This document shows, one piece after another, positions 1 to 12,509 of a stretch of 64,000 nt of DNA. How positions within the stretch are numbered: the first letter of the stretch is position 1; each line of letters begins with the position of its first letter. This DNA comes from Arabidopsis thaliana (taxonomy: Eukaryota; Streptophyta; Magnoliopsida; Brassicales; Brassicaceae): contig NC_003075.7 of NCBI RefSeq assembly GCF_000001735.4, positions 12,463,001-12,527,000 of the forward strand, written 5' to 3'. Made by a program: the position numbers and the translations under genes. The notes under the pieces were generated by a model. It saw only the letters and a list, made by a program, of their open reading frames with translations. It searched no databases and was not told the origin of the DNA.

Positions 1-422
1 TCAACTAGTCACTTTTTTCTTTCTATTTCTAAGTAAATATCATATAAAGAAAATGGTTTGGATTTATATGTTGATTACCATCAACTAATCACGTATAATT
101 AGGTTTAATACATAGGTCAACAGAAATTTACACATAACAGATTAATAGTCACTGTTGTCCTTTAAAGCCTTACGACGTTCTTGTCGACAATCTTAATGGC
201 GTTTTTGTCCTTTACGACCCCAAAAGTTTGTGGGAGACTGTGACATATACCCATGATATTTCCTATTCATTTATTGCAGTACAATCATGACACTTTAATG
301 ATTTCTTCTCCTAAACGATAGGAGTATGTATTAGTTTTCTTAATGACAGCAGAGAAGTCTTTATTTGTTAGAAAGTTTGAAACACCCATGAGAAAAAGAT
401 ATTTAATTGTGTGGTGGAACAG

Positions 423-2471
423 ATGATGTACGAAGACATGAAGAGTAGAGTCGAACATGTGGTCGAGAGCGGAAAAGTTGAGACTGCGTTTATCGCATGC
501 GATCAATTTAGTTGTGTGTTCGATCTGTGGACAGATAAATTCACTCGTCATGACCATCCTACCATTATTATGGTATGTAACTATTTTGTAATGCATGGTA
601 AAAGTTTCGTCACAAATTAATGTTTCTAAAAACTCGTTTTTATCTATTAATTTGTGGTGAAGGTGCTACAACATAACGAAACAGAGATGATGCCAAACCT
701 TATATATGTTTCAAGAGAAAAGAGTAAAGTTTCACCACATCATTTCAAAGCCGGTGCTCTTAATACTTTGGTATCAACTAATCCATATCTCGGTTAAACT
801 GTCATTTCTATATTTGTAATATTTCGTTAACCACAACATGTATTTTCTTTGTAGTTACGTGTATCTGCCGTGATGACAAACTCACCAATCATTCTAACAC
901 TAGATTGTGACATGTACTCAAACAATCCTACAACACCACTTCATGCTCTGTGCTATTTGTCAGACCCTAAAATCAATTTTGATTTAGGATTTGTGCAATT
1001 TCCTCAAAAATTTCAAGGAGTAAACAAAAATGATATTTATGCATCCGAGCTCAAACGCCCATTTGACATCAACACGGTTGGGTTTGATGGACTTATGGGA
1101 CCAGTTCATATGGGAACTGGGTGTTTCTTCAATCGACGGGCGTTTTATGGGCCTCCGACTACTTTGATTTTGCCTGAGATAGAAACATTTGGGCCAAATC
1201 GGATTGCCGATAAGCCCATTAAAGCCCAAGATATTTTGGCGTTGGCACACGATGTAGCAGGATGTAACTACGAGTGCAACACCAATTGGGGATCCAAGGT
1301 AAGATTAAAATGAACTTTAGCTTTCTTTTATGTATGTTGATTTTTTGGTTATGTTTACAGATTTTGTTTCTTTTACATCAACTAGTCTTCTCAAAATCCA
1401 TATTTATAAACATATTAACAAAATTTTTGTGTAATTAACATAAACACAAAACACACATAAAAATGAAAAAAATGAAAAAAAAGTATGTTTGCATTCACAT
1501 GTAAAACAATCGACTCTCCAATCTTGATTTCTGTGACATTGTTTTGTTATTACTTACTAGCCATTTGTCAAACTTTACAGATAGGTTTCAGATATGGGTC
1601 ATTAGTAGAAGACTACTTCACAGGATTTATGCTCCATTGTGAAGGATGGAGATCAATTTTTTGCAGCCCGACAAAAGCTGCATTTTATGGAGACTCCCCA
1701 AAATGCCTAACGGATGTAATAGGCCAACAAATCCGATGGTCCGTTGGACTTCTTGAAGTAGCTTTTTCAAGATACAATCCACTTACCTATGGAATCAAGC
1801 CATTGAGCCTATTAATGAGCTTAGGTTATTGCCACTATGCATTTTGGCCATTTTGGTGTATTCCTCTCGTTGTCTATGGAATTTTACCCCAAGTTGCCCT
1901 CATACATGGAGTTAGCGTCTTTCCCAAGGCATCGGATCCATGGTTTTGGCTTTACATTATCTTGTTTCTCGGTGGGTACGCGCAAGATCTATCAGACTTT
2001 TTATTAGAAGGAGGAACTTATCGGAAATGGTGGAACGATCAAAGAATGTGGATGGTGAGAGGACTCTCTTCTTTCTTCTTTGGTTTTACAGAGTTCACTC
2101 TCAAAACCCTAAACCTCTCCACTCAAGGATATAATGTCACGAGTAAATCCAACGACGATAATGAACAAATGAAGCGGTATGAGCAAGAGATCTTCGATTT
2201 TGGGCCCTCTTCGTCCATGTTCTTGCCCATTACTACGGTCGCCATCATGAATCTGCTAGCTTTTATGCGTGGCCTATATGGTATTTTCACTTGGGGAGAA
2301 GGACCCGTCCTTGAACTGATGCTAGCGAGTTTCGCGGTGGTGAATTGCTTACCGATCTATGAAGCCATGGTGTTGAGGATCGATGACGGAAAATTACCAA
2401 AAAGGATTTGTTTCTTAGCTGGGCTCCTCAGTTTTGTTCTTACCGGGTCAGGCTACTTCTTCCTCAAGTAA
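423..2471 (+). CDS. CSLG2: Cellulose synthase-like G2 (3' part; first exon lies before the window)
   Basis: Membrane glycosyltransferase of family GT2, probably Golgi or ER, thought to make a beta-linked glycan; the exact product of CSLG enzymes is not settled here. Visible coding exons are 423-572, 663-770, 855-1298 and 1581-2471, all phase 0, giving 530 residues. The window opens inside intron 1. The exon at 423 starts at CAG|ATGATG; the homologous upstream position that reads AG|GTGGAACAG in the next gene reads TG|GTGGAACAG here, so only the downstream acceptor works. Catalytic signatures are DCD (the DxD, exon at 855), VED, and QQIRW (QxxRW) in the last exon, followed by a membrane-rich C-terminus ending GYFFLK-stop. 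Together with a first exon of about 192 residues it would reach the roughly 722 aa I recall for CSLG2. It is a head-to-tail tandem duplicate of the next gene, with the same exon layout. Confidence 0.93.
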
Positions 2472-3390
2472 CTTCACCATTAGGCCATTGTAAAAAAAAA
2501 AAAAACACTTCACCATGAGGGTTAATTTTCAACAAGAATGATATGAATTAATGCATCTTGCTCAAGCTGAAGCAAGAGAGAATAATGTAATGAATCCTTC
2601 TTAATATTTACTTTTTTATCTACAATTAGCGCGCGCACACACTATATAACCTATTTGAATCTTGGTTATGATTGGTCACTTCTTGGATTCATATATTTTT
2701 GCTATAAAAGTATACACAAACGTAGTATACATTATACATTTTATCCATATATACGAATGTCTTAATCATACAATCGTGTGGAAGTAATGGTGGTTCATAT
2801 TACTATATCGCTTTAAGTAAATAAATCTCGTTTTCAATGTAATTGGAACATATTGCTATGTGTTAGATTACGACATTATGAGGTAACTATTTGGGTACTA
2901 TTTTAATATTTTTTCATCTCCTCTCTCGCCGACGCCAAGATATGTGAAGACTGAAGACAGTTGCTCTCACAACCCCTATCATCAGCCACGTGTTTTTTTC
3001 TCCTTTTTATTCAACATTTTCTCCTTTTAATTTCTCAACAAATACCATCTTTTAGAAAGAAAAAAACAAGTCAATATATATTTTTATTATTTATATGTAT
3101 GTGTTTAAATTAATTTGCTTTCACACAATTTTACTAATATAACTGACTTTTAATACAAAAATGGTTTAGGTATTTAAAACAAATTTCAGTAATAGTCTAG
3201 TGAAAGAACTAAACCGTAAGCTTAAATTAACCATTCATTTTGTGAAACTGTTGAAAATTGAAATCCTAAAATTGTCTGGGAGAACATATCGACTCTTTTT
3301 GACAACTAAACTATAAATATCATCAATCTAGTAGAGGTAAGTTTACCAGTCTTCTCCAAAACAATTTGTAAAAATAGAGTAACTAAAACG
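2472..3390. other. CSLG2-CSLG1 intergenic region
   Basis: Holds the CSLG2 3' UTR and the CSLG1 promoter. The sequence just after the CSLG2 stop resembles the extended 3' coding end of CSLG1. Near 2632 there is a short alternating GC/AC stretch. No gene seen. Confidence 0.7.
3312..3319 (+). promoter_or_regulatory. Probable TATA box of CSLG1
   Basis: TATAAATA lies 71 bases before the CSLG1 ATG at 3391, a normal distance for a TATA box plus a short leader. Confidence 0.55.
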
Positions 3391-6300
3391 ATGGAGACTC
3401 ATAGAAAGAACTCGGTCGTCGGCAACATCCTCCACACGTGTCATCCTTGCCGGCGCACCATTCCATATAGAATCTACGCCATATTTCACACGTGTGGCAT
3501 CATAGCTCTCATGTATCACCATGTACACTCACTTGTCACAGCAAACAACACTCTTATAACATGTCTTCTTCTCCTCTCCGATATTGTTCTCGCCTTCATG
3601 TGGGCAACCACAACTTCCCTCCGCTTAAACCCGGTTCATCGGACCGAGTGCCCGGAGAAATATGCAGCTAAACCGGAGGACTTTCCAAAGCTGGACGTGT
3701 TTATATGCACGGCTGATCCGTACAAGGAGCCTCCAATGATGGTTGTTAACACCGCTTTATCGGTGATGGCTTACGAGTATCCGTCAGATAAGATCTCGGT
3801 GTATGTATCGGACGATGGAGGATCGTCGTTGACTTTCTTTGCTCTTATTGAAGCTGCTAAGTTCTCTAAGCAGTGGTTGCCCTTTTGCAAGAAGAATAAT
3901 GTTCAAGATCGGTCTCCTGAAGTTTATTTCTCTTCAGAGTCACATTCTCGAAGTGATGAAGCTGAAAACCTTAAGGTATGTATTACTTAGCAGCGATTGT
4001 TCTTTTTTTTTAACTAATTAGGTTTTGTATGTTCGTTTTTCCTTTTTTCTTTTTTTAATCTCGTCAAATGCACATACGTAAGTCAACACAACTAAATAAA
4101 ATGAGTCTTACCGTACTAATTAAATTTAGGAAACTCCCTTAAGACTGTTCACTGGTATTTAAGTTCTTTCCTTTAGTAGTCTTTCGTCGAGGGTAAATTG
4201 TAATTCATGATATAACATCCTTTTTCTAACAGAATAAATTAATGAAGGAAAAAAAAAAGTTGGACGGAGGGACTATAGAGGGAGACAGGGAGTACTTTAT
4301 ATTTATAATGACAAATAAAAATAAAATGTGTAGAAATAGACAAAACTGAATAGGGTAAAACCCTGAGAATGCAAATTCTAAAAGATATTTACAATACAAT
4401 TTCAAAAAATTTAGTATATTTATAAATACCTCAATAATTGTGGGGTGGTTACGAGTCATGACGAGTGAACATTGTTGTGCTTCATATAATTACGTTCTTG
4501 TCGACAATTATGGTGATGATGTGATATGTCCTTTATGACTCCAAGATATTGATATTGCCTAATCATTTGTTAGTGGTTAAACATCCATGACATTTTATCC
4601 TAAACGAGAGGATTATTAGCTGTCTTAATGATAGTATAAGTCAGTAACTAGTAATTAACACTATTTGTTTGAATTTTAAAAAATCCATTAGACAAACATA
4701 TTAAAATGTGAGGTGGAACAGATGATGTACGAAGACATGAAGAGTAGAGTAGAACATGTGGTGGAGAGTGGAAAAGTTGAAACTGCGTTTATCACATGCG
4801 ACCAATTTCGTGGGGTATTCGATTTGTGGACCGACAAATTCAGTCGTCATGACCATCCCACAATTATTCAGGTATTTATAAATATGAATAAAAACATGAA
4901 ATTGCATTTTAAATATCTTTTTCGAAGAATATGCATAAAATTAAGAACAATATAGTTTGCAACATGTGGTTCTTTAATTTGTTATTTCTATGTACCAAAA
5001 TCTCGATTATTTGACGATAGGTGTTGCAAAATAGCGAGACAGATATGGACAATACCAGAAAATATATAATGCCAAACCTAATCTATGTTTCAAGAGAGAA
5101 GAGTAAAGTTTCACCACATCATTTCAAAGCTGGTGCTCTTAATACTTTGGTATCAACTAAACCTAATATTTACATTAGTTCGATTAACTAGCCTATTAGT
5201 AGTTTTGGATAACGTGTTTTCTTTTCATTGTAGCTACGAGTATCAGGGGTGATGACAAATTCACCGATCATTCTAACACTAGACTGTGATATGTATTCGA
5301 ACGACCCGGCAACACTGGTTCGTGCTTTGTGCTATTTAACAGATCCTGAAATCAAATCCGGTTTAGGATATGTGCAGTTTCCTCAGAAATTTCTAGGAAT
5401 AAGCAAAAATGATATATATGCTTGTGAAAACAAACGCCTCTTCATTATTAATATGGTTGGGTTTGATGGTCTAATGGGTCCAACTCATGTGGGAACTGGT
5501 TGTTTCTTTAATCGACGAGCTTTCTATGGACCTCCATATATGTTGATTTTACCGGAGATAAATGAACTAAAGCCTTATCGGATTGCGGATAAGTCTATCA
5601 AAGCCCAAGATGTTTTGTCATTAGCACACAATGTAGCAGGATGTATCTATGAGTACAATACCAATTGGGGATCCAAGGTAAGGAATAAAAAAATCAACTC
5701 TCATAATTACCGCATCTAGTATTGATTTTCATCTGTTATGATTTTAACATATCTTCCGTTTGTTATACACTTATACTATATGCAGATTGGATTCAGATAT
5801 GGGTCATTAGTAGAAGACTACTACACAGGGTTTATGCTCCATTGTGAAGGATGGAGATCAGTATTTTGCAACCCAAAAAAAGCTGCATTTTATGGAGATT
5901 CCCCAAAGTGCCTAGTTGATCTTGTGGGTCAACAAATCCGTTGGGCAGTTGGGCTTTTCGAAATGTCCTTTTCAAAGTATAGCCCAATTACCTATGGAAT
6001 CAAGTCACTGGACCTTTTAATGGGTTTAGGTTATTGCAACTCTCCGTTTAAGCCATTTTGGTCAATTCCTCTGACCGTCTATGGACTTTTACCACAGCTT
6101 GCACTCATTTCTGGAGTTAGTGTCTTCCCCAAGGCATCTGATCCGTGGTTTTGGCTTTACATCATTTTATTCTTTGGGGCTTATGCCCAAGATCTATCAG
6201 ACTTTTTATTGGAAGGAGGAACTTATCGGAAATGGTGGAACGATCAAAGAATGTTGATGATAAAAGGACTCTCTTCATTCTTCTTTGGTTTTATAGAGTT

Positions 6301-6760
6301 CATTCTCAAAACCCTAAACCTCTCCACACCTAAGTTCAACGTCACCAGTAAAGCCAATGATGATGACGAACAGAGGAAGCGGTACGAGCAAGAAATCTTT
6401 GATTTCGGAACCTCTTCGTCCATGTTCTTGCCCTTGACCACGGTTGCCATAGTGAATCTGCTTGCTTTTGTCTGGGGGCTTTATGGTATTCTCTTCTGCG
6501 GAGGAGAACTCTACCTTGAGCTGATGCTGGTGAGCTTCGCGGTGGTGAATTGCTTACCGATCTACGGGGCTATGGTGTTGAGGAAAGATGATGGAAAATT
6601 ATCAAAAAGAACTTGTTTCTTAGCTGGGAACCTCCACGTTGGTTCTTATTGTGTCAAGTTACTTCGTCCTCAAGTAACTTCACCCCTTAGGTTAATTCAC
6701 AACAATAATACGTCTGGCTGGTTCAAGCGGAAGAAACACAATATGAATGAATCTGTGTAA
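3391..6760 (+). CDS. CSLG1: Cellulose synthase-like G1 (complete)
   Basis: GT2 membrane glycosyltransferase. Coding exons 3391-3975, 4722-4871, 5021-5149, 5234-5677 and 5786-6760 are all phase 0 and give 760 residues, the length I recall for CSLG1. Taking exon 2 at the upstream acceptor (4713) would add three residues; the acceptor CAG|ATG at 4722 fits both tandem copies. Two N-terminal membrane segments (about 27-45 and 53-75) precede the catalytic core, with DDGG (D141, D142), DCD (305-307), VED (D447) and QQIRW (485-489), then a cluster of C-terminal membrane helices. The C-terminus is odd. Compared with CSLG2 there is one extra base in the last helix, so the frame runs past the CSLG2-type stop and adds a hydrophilic tail of about 40 residues ending MNESV. 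The CSLG2 frame here would have ended after a hydrophobic segment. Confidence 0.95.
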
Positions 6761-6886
6761 CCAATATATATAATGTGATGGATTACATTTTGATATCTTG
6801 TATCAGCAAAATTAAGATTTACATCTTGTATCGATCTATTCACTAACAAAACTTGTGTATTTGCTTATTTCCTTCGGGGGTTTGAA

Positions 6887-8197
6887 TCAAACCGGTGACG
6901 TTTGAGGAGAATCTGGATGGTCGTTGTCGTCATCAACAGAGGTTTTGGTGGAGGAGATGGAGACAGAGGATCGACAAAGAGGACAAGTGTTGTGAGAATA
7001 AAGCCAAAGGTGAATACAATCGAGATGAAATATGTGTTTACATAAAGGCATTTCCACCAACTCTTCCTTTAACTCGAATTCTCCCAAACAGACGCAACAT
7101 CTGCACCAATTTTCATTATCATACCAAATCAATCAAACTTTCAATCCACCATAACAAACAAAAACCAATGGTCATAGTACCATAAGGACTTGAAAAAGTA
7201 TAATATTCACATTTAGGATATGAAATTCTAGCAGAATTCTAGAGTTTTTCGAGATAGGTATTTTACTATCTAGAATGAGGACAAAAAATCCAGTAAATAA
7301 AAGGTATAAGTTGTCTAAAATCTTGGTTTTGGTCTTATCTGGAATTTACACTTTCCGTCTTTGCTTTTAATATTCCCTAGCTCTAAGCAACGGCCTAAAA
7401 ATACTTGAGCAAAGAGCATCTCAATTCGTATATTTCAAGAGGATAATTCTCACATATCTCAATTGGTATACTGTTAACATAATTCCTTAAAAGCCCAAGG
7501 TCATGAAAACTCACAGATGAATTGGAAGTAAAGGATTTGATAAATTCATTTTGAAAATCAAGACACTGAAAATATTTTAAAAGGTTTTGGTAAAAGTGAG
7601 ATTTTGAATAAAGATGGATTTTTGTGGGGCTTTTAAAACAGTAATTCTATTCAGACATTTCACAAGTTTAAAGCAGGACAAAAAGAAACAGGAGTAACTT
7701 ACAGAGAATCTCTTGTTCCTAGTTCTTCATTGAACAAAACAACATGAAGCTTGTCTTTGAGCTCTACTTTCACATCTAACAAACAAACCTGCAAAAGATA
7801 AAACACAATCAATCTCAACACTACTCTTCATTCAACTTTATAGAACAGTACCGTATAGAAAACAGGACCATATACATTTCTTGATGTGAATGATTCAGTA
7901 TTTTTGCATACATATCTACAAAGACATTTTGTCCAAAAAAAAAAAAATCTACAAAGACAATGAGACACTTACTGAGGGGAGATGCGAAGAAGTCTGGTGG
8001 CTCGAAGAAACAGGAAGAATCATTGGAGAAGGAGAGGAGAGAGAAGAGGCTCTTCTCTTGAGGTAAAAGAGATAGAACAAGAGGAAGAGAATGATGGAGA
8101 ATAAGATAGGAATGGAAAAGATGAAGGCTTGGTAGAGTTTAAGTTGAATTGCTTGTGGGTATAGGTGTGGTGTGATTGGTGATTGAGGATCAACCAT
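6887..8197 (-). CDS. Single-pass membrane RING-H2 finger protein (At4g24015-like)
   Basis: Probable membrane-anchored E3 ubiquitin ligase of the ATL-like type. Reading the minus strand, exons are 8197-7973, 7788-7703 and 7100-6887 (75, 28.7 and 70.3 codons), 174 residues in all. A hydrophobic segment at about residues 25-47 is followed by KRR, then a Ser/Pro-rich linker. The RING-H2 domain is C105-x2-C108-x15-C124-x-H126-x2-H129-x2-C132-x10-C143-x2-C146, with the usual Trp after the sixth ligand. The tail is acidic and Ser-rich. The reading frame extends upstream, but the first ATG in frame is at 8197 and begins MVDPQ. Its 3' end lies only 126 bp from the CSLG1 stop (convergent), so 3' UTRs may overlap. 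The substrate is unknown. Confidence 0.9.
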
Positions 8198-10490
8198 AAC
8201 TTTAAAAATCAATCCCAACAAAAAAAATTGAAATTAAAGGAAACACCCAAATGAGAACTGAGGGTTTTGATGGGAGCTAAGGAGGCACAAGAGAAGGTAT
8301 ATATATAGATATCATGTGTATGTGTACATCTACCAAAAGCAGGTGTGCTGCAACCATATTGGATTTGGACAGAGATTCTATAATGATATAAAATATCTAT
8401 AACTTTCTTTTTAGTAAAATAAAAGTAACTTTTACACTATTGAAATGCATGTTTATATACCAAATTGCAAGTGATTTCACTTGCAAGTTGCAACCAGTTG
8501 TAACCATTTTATTTTGTAGATAAGAGATTTAACTCTACAGATGCAAAAGTTCAACATATATCCTAAGTACGAATTAGATCACATGTCCCATGTGATGTGA
8601 ATACATGGTTATGTACAAAATCAGTAAGGGGAAGTGGTGTTTAAAGAGCCTTTTGGGTATATAAAATATGAAGGTATATATTCCTTATGGCTCTTATAAT
8701 ATAATGGAAAGGTAAGAAGTGAGTAAGCAGGTGATGAGATTCCACTAAACAAGATGAATAGAAACTTTATAATGCTTAAGGATTAGATTCAAGTGTCTCA
8801 ATCCTCATTTATATGGGACCTCTATAATTATTATAACCCATCATTTCATTTCCTGACTCAGGTTGGTTTTCGATTATTTGACACTAGCTAAGCATCAATC
8901 ATAGGCTTCTTCTTTGCCTACCCTTCCCCAGAAAATAATTGAAACAGAAACAAATGTAAAAGTTTTTTCTTTGGCAACTAGGTTTCTACACCAAATTCTA
9001 GAATGTTTTGGTTATCAAGTTTAAGCAAGCAGTAAAAATCGATCACCAAATTCAACCAATAGACCAAAGGCACTACAATACAACCACTGTTACTATGTAC
9101 ATTTTCTATAAGCATTCATTTCTTTTTCTTTTTCTTTGCATTCATTTCTATATTCTTCTATTACTTTTGAAAGTGGTGATTACTTAAATAACGATATACC
9201 TAGGGCCTCTTCATTTGGATTAGGACAAGATTCTCAACTCAAATCTAAGACTTTATTTTAATAAGATTCGAAACAAGTCAATAACCTACCAATACTTGTT
9301 AATTACCGAGATTATATGATTTTAACTTAAGCAAGTATTATCCTGCTAATTTTCCACAATTCATCGAAAAGAAGATTTCCTAGTGAACCACTCAACACAA
9401 ACAAAAATGAACAGTCAACCAGTAACATCATTTCTCAAATCTGTTAACTTTGGGGAAAATAGTGTTTATACGTTTTGAACAATAGTTTTCCACTACCAGC
9501 AAAAGCAGATAAGTTTTTTTTGACATCTTTTAATAGACTGACACATAAACTTACCAAGATGATTGTGCCTAGGACCCCCCAAATAAATATCTTGATTTAG
9601 GATTTGATTTGTGACCCACATTGATCAGTTTTTTCCCTTTACCCTTTAGTGATAGACAGCTTTTTATATTTTCACGTTTGTTTATCAACAACTTGGCCCT
9701 TTTAGTATGGCACATGTATATGTATCTTGCTCATTCTGTTGAAGTCTTCTATCGAATTAGCGAAGACTTCACATATCATTTTCAATTTAAAAACATCTAC
9801 GCACACAGAGACTAAGATAAGCCTACCATGAACATTATCACAAAAAATATATATAATCTCAATATGTTCCATTAACTACATAATAAATATTTATGTATAT
9901 ATCTATCACTGGTGGTAATGGTGGATCCTGAGGGGTGACCTCCCTCGCTCATAGTGGGAATGATGAAAAAGATATCACTAACTTAGATTCTAAATAGATG
10001 AGTTTAGGGATTATAAAACTATATGATAAAGCTTTGCTAAAATACAAAATATAAAGACCCCTGAACTTTTCAAATCGTTTTAAAGATCTTGGTAGGAGCA
10101 GACACAGATGAACTTTTCAAGGTTACAGTTATGTTGTTCTTACGGTTACTGGCTAAAGGGCTGTAATCTCCTATTTTGTCTACACTACATTTTCTTACTA
10201 GCCTCTCAAAGAGAAAGAAACTTTTCTCTCTACTACACATTGGATTAAATCCAATATAACACATATTACTTCATATGTAATCATAACTACATATATTTCA
10301 TCCTAATTCATTCATACGTTCACAGAATTTTCTCTGGATTGGTACACCAAAATATAGACCTGCTATGAATTTTCAAGCAATTCAAAGAAATGCCTAGTCA
10401 CTAAATCTTTAACTTCGATTGATAAGCATCAAGCAATGATTTTGAAAGGCTAAAGTCACAGAAAGAATCAGGTAAAAAGGGAGAATTTAC
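8198..10490. other. Intergenic region upstream of the RING gene
   Basis: AT-rich, without a supported gene. It contains the promoter of the RING-H2 gene (a TATA-like run TATATATAGATA near 8299-8310) and a perfect palindrome at 8465-8486. A few short open frames (9621-9815, 10070-10264) have no recognisable motif and are probably chance. Confidence 0.6.
8465..8486. repeat. Perfect 22-bp palindrome
   Basis: Two 10-base arms (TTGCAAGTGA and TCACTTGCAA) are separated by TT. It lies about 270 bp upstream of the RING gene start and could be a dimeric transcription-factor site or a chance hairpin. Confidence 0.6.
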
Positions 10491-12460
10491 CTTTTTAGGT
10501 GAAAATGTGATGTTGATGTTTGCTTAAATTCCATAGTCAAAACTTGGAGGGTGTTGCAGATGTGTCTTTGAGCCATCATTTGTGCCAGTAAAAGAGCTTT
10601 CTTTGTGCCAGCAAAAGAGCTTTCACGCACCAGAAATTGTTGGGGATAAGCAAAGTGAAAGGTTGGTAGAGGCCAAAGACACGTCACTACAGAACAATAA
10701 GTATATGAAAAGCTGATCTCTAGAACCTGTAAAGAACCTATGATACCTTTATCATGAGTCGAGCAAACATAAGCCAGTCGATATGAGTTATGTACGTTAT
10801 CTATGTGGACCCAATTTTCGTAAAATTGATAAACTCATTTTTAGATGTAAGTTATAACCAAACGAGATACAACTTTTGATCAGGAGATCAGACAATAACT
10901 CAATGGTGTACAGTTGTATATCAGCCTTAAAACAAATTGTACTTTGATTCTATTAAGCTTTTCAATCTACACCAATATAATTCCGTACTCACCTCTTTGA
11001 TGAAACAGAGTCCATTTAGTGGCTTTTACTGGTATCAGATTCTGATGGTGCTTTTGTTGAGGACAGTGCATCTGCGGCTTATTATCAGAACATGTTCTCT
11101 GCCATGCTCAGTCTCTGGAGAATGAAAAGTATTACTGCAAAGAGAAGAGAAAGAAGTCATGTCTGTTCTAGAGAGGTTTCCTGAATTAATAGCATGACGA
11201 AAGCTGAGACATAAAAAGAACAAAAATTTACAGTCAATTAAAGGCGTAGTGTTATATTCCACACACTTTTCTTAACATAAATGTATATATCGATGCATGT
11301 TCAGTGACATGTAGATTATTGTTACTTACTAAAAGTAACAGTTAAAAAAATGTGAACCAGTCCCACAGAATGCTAGAAGAAACTACTGCAGCTCTGTCGT
11401 ATATGTATGAGGTTAAAATATTCTGGATTAGCTGAATACTTTCAGCCAGAAGTGAAAATATACTGCATTTTGCTAGTCACGATCTCCAATGATAACTGTA
11501 GAAACATACCAAAAAAAGGGATAAGAAAGCATGCGCACAACAAGATAAGCATCAAACCTTTTGTTGTTGGATTTACTGTGTCTGGACTGGACTGGACTTA
11601 ATGCTCCGTACTTATGCAATTGCCTCTTTTTGAACACTGAAATCATAAAAGGAAACACATAACAAACTTGAAGTGCTCGCATGTTCAACTTTACATAGCC
11701 AAAACAAAAGCTAGTCAAGAATTCATCATAAGAAGTTTTTGAATAGAAGAGATAAAAGAGTTACAGTTCACAAAACTAATGGCATCACCAGCTAAATTCA
11801 ACTAACGTCTAATCGTTTTCTGAAACTTTCTGCCACAAATTTATTCACCAAATTATACTCTCTTCAGCTAGAAACAGAAGTGAAAATCAGTAAAATAGTC
11901 GATTCCAATACAAAAATTCTCCCCTGAGAAAAAAGAAATTTACTCTGAAACTTGGAAACATATCTCTAGTCTACACAAAAACTAGCCATTAATCAAAAGA
12001 TTGTGCAGAAAACTGAGCCTATTCATTTCAGAATCTCTTTGAAGTCCAAAATCCATATCAAAAGTTCCATTATAAGCTTAAATCTGATTCGATACTAGTC
12101 AAACTCACTTGGAAACCAAAATCAAACTATGAATCGGTTTAACAATTTACCTCACCATTCGAAAACCAGAACGAAGCCCAAAGTCAGCAGTACGAGATTA
12201 ATGCGAGTAGTACGAGACTATTCAGTATTCAACGTAATTAATCATTTACACATCATTCGAAATCCCATCACGATTTCCAAGTGAAGAACGAGATTGAGCT
12301 CTAAATAGACGAATGTTTTATCAGAAATTTCTACTGGATATCTATACGCAAACGAATGTTTACAATAAATGGAAGCAAAACCTTTCTGCTGGAGATCTGC
12401 AACTCTCCAGAGAACTATCGTCGTAGACCTTTCTTTTCTGCTTCATCTCTTCTTCTCCGG
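10491..12460 (-). ncRNA. Putative spliced transcript, probably non-coding or short-peptide
   Basis: No protein is recognised, but the minus strand carries a consistent set of splice signals. Predicted exons are about 12460-12382 (donor GAAAG|GTTTTG), 11636-11558 (acceptor TGATTTCAG, donor AAAAG|GTTTGA), 11134-10993 (acceptor after a long pyrimidine tract ending TTTGCAG, donor AAAGAG|GTGAGT) and 10726-10491 (acceptor TTTACAG, donor AAAAG|GTAAAT). A GGCCCATT site-II-like promoter motif lies just upstream, around 12500. The first exon opens with ATGAAGCAG; joined to the second exon it gives only about 29 codons before a stop. A stop also lies inside the third predicted exon, so a long non-coding RNA or a decayed gene is more likely than a protein. 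The exact 5' and 3' ends are guesses. Confidence 0.35.
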
Positions 12461-12499
12461 CCTTTTTGAATTTTCGATAATGCTATTTTGAATTTCGAT

Positions 12500-12509
12500 A
12501 ATGGGCCGC
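12500..12509 (-). promoter_or_regulatory. Site-II-like element (GGCCCATT on the minus strand)
   Basis: The plus strand reads AATGGGCCGC. GGCCCA motifs are common just upstream of plant transcription starts and are bound by TCP factors. The position fits the minus-strand transcript proposed at 10491-12460. Confidence 0.4.

Noticed and set aside
2100-2120. AAACCCTAAACC telomere-like motif in the CSLG genes
   Set aside because: It is in coding sequence of both copies (KTLNLS) and is fully explained by the protein.
4226-4459. Minus-strand 77-codon frame in CSLG1 intron 1
   Set aside because: It lies within an intron, is Phe/Ile-rich from poly-A complement, and has no motif.
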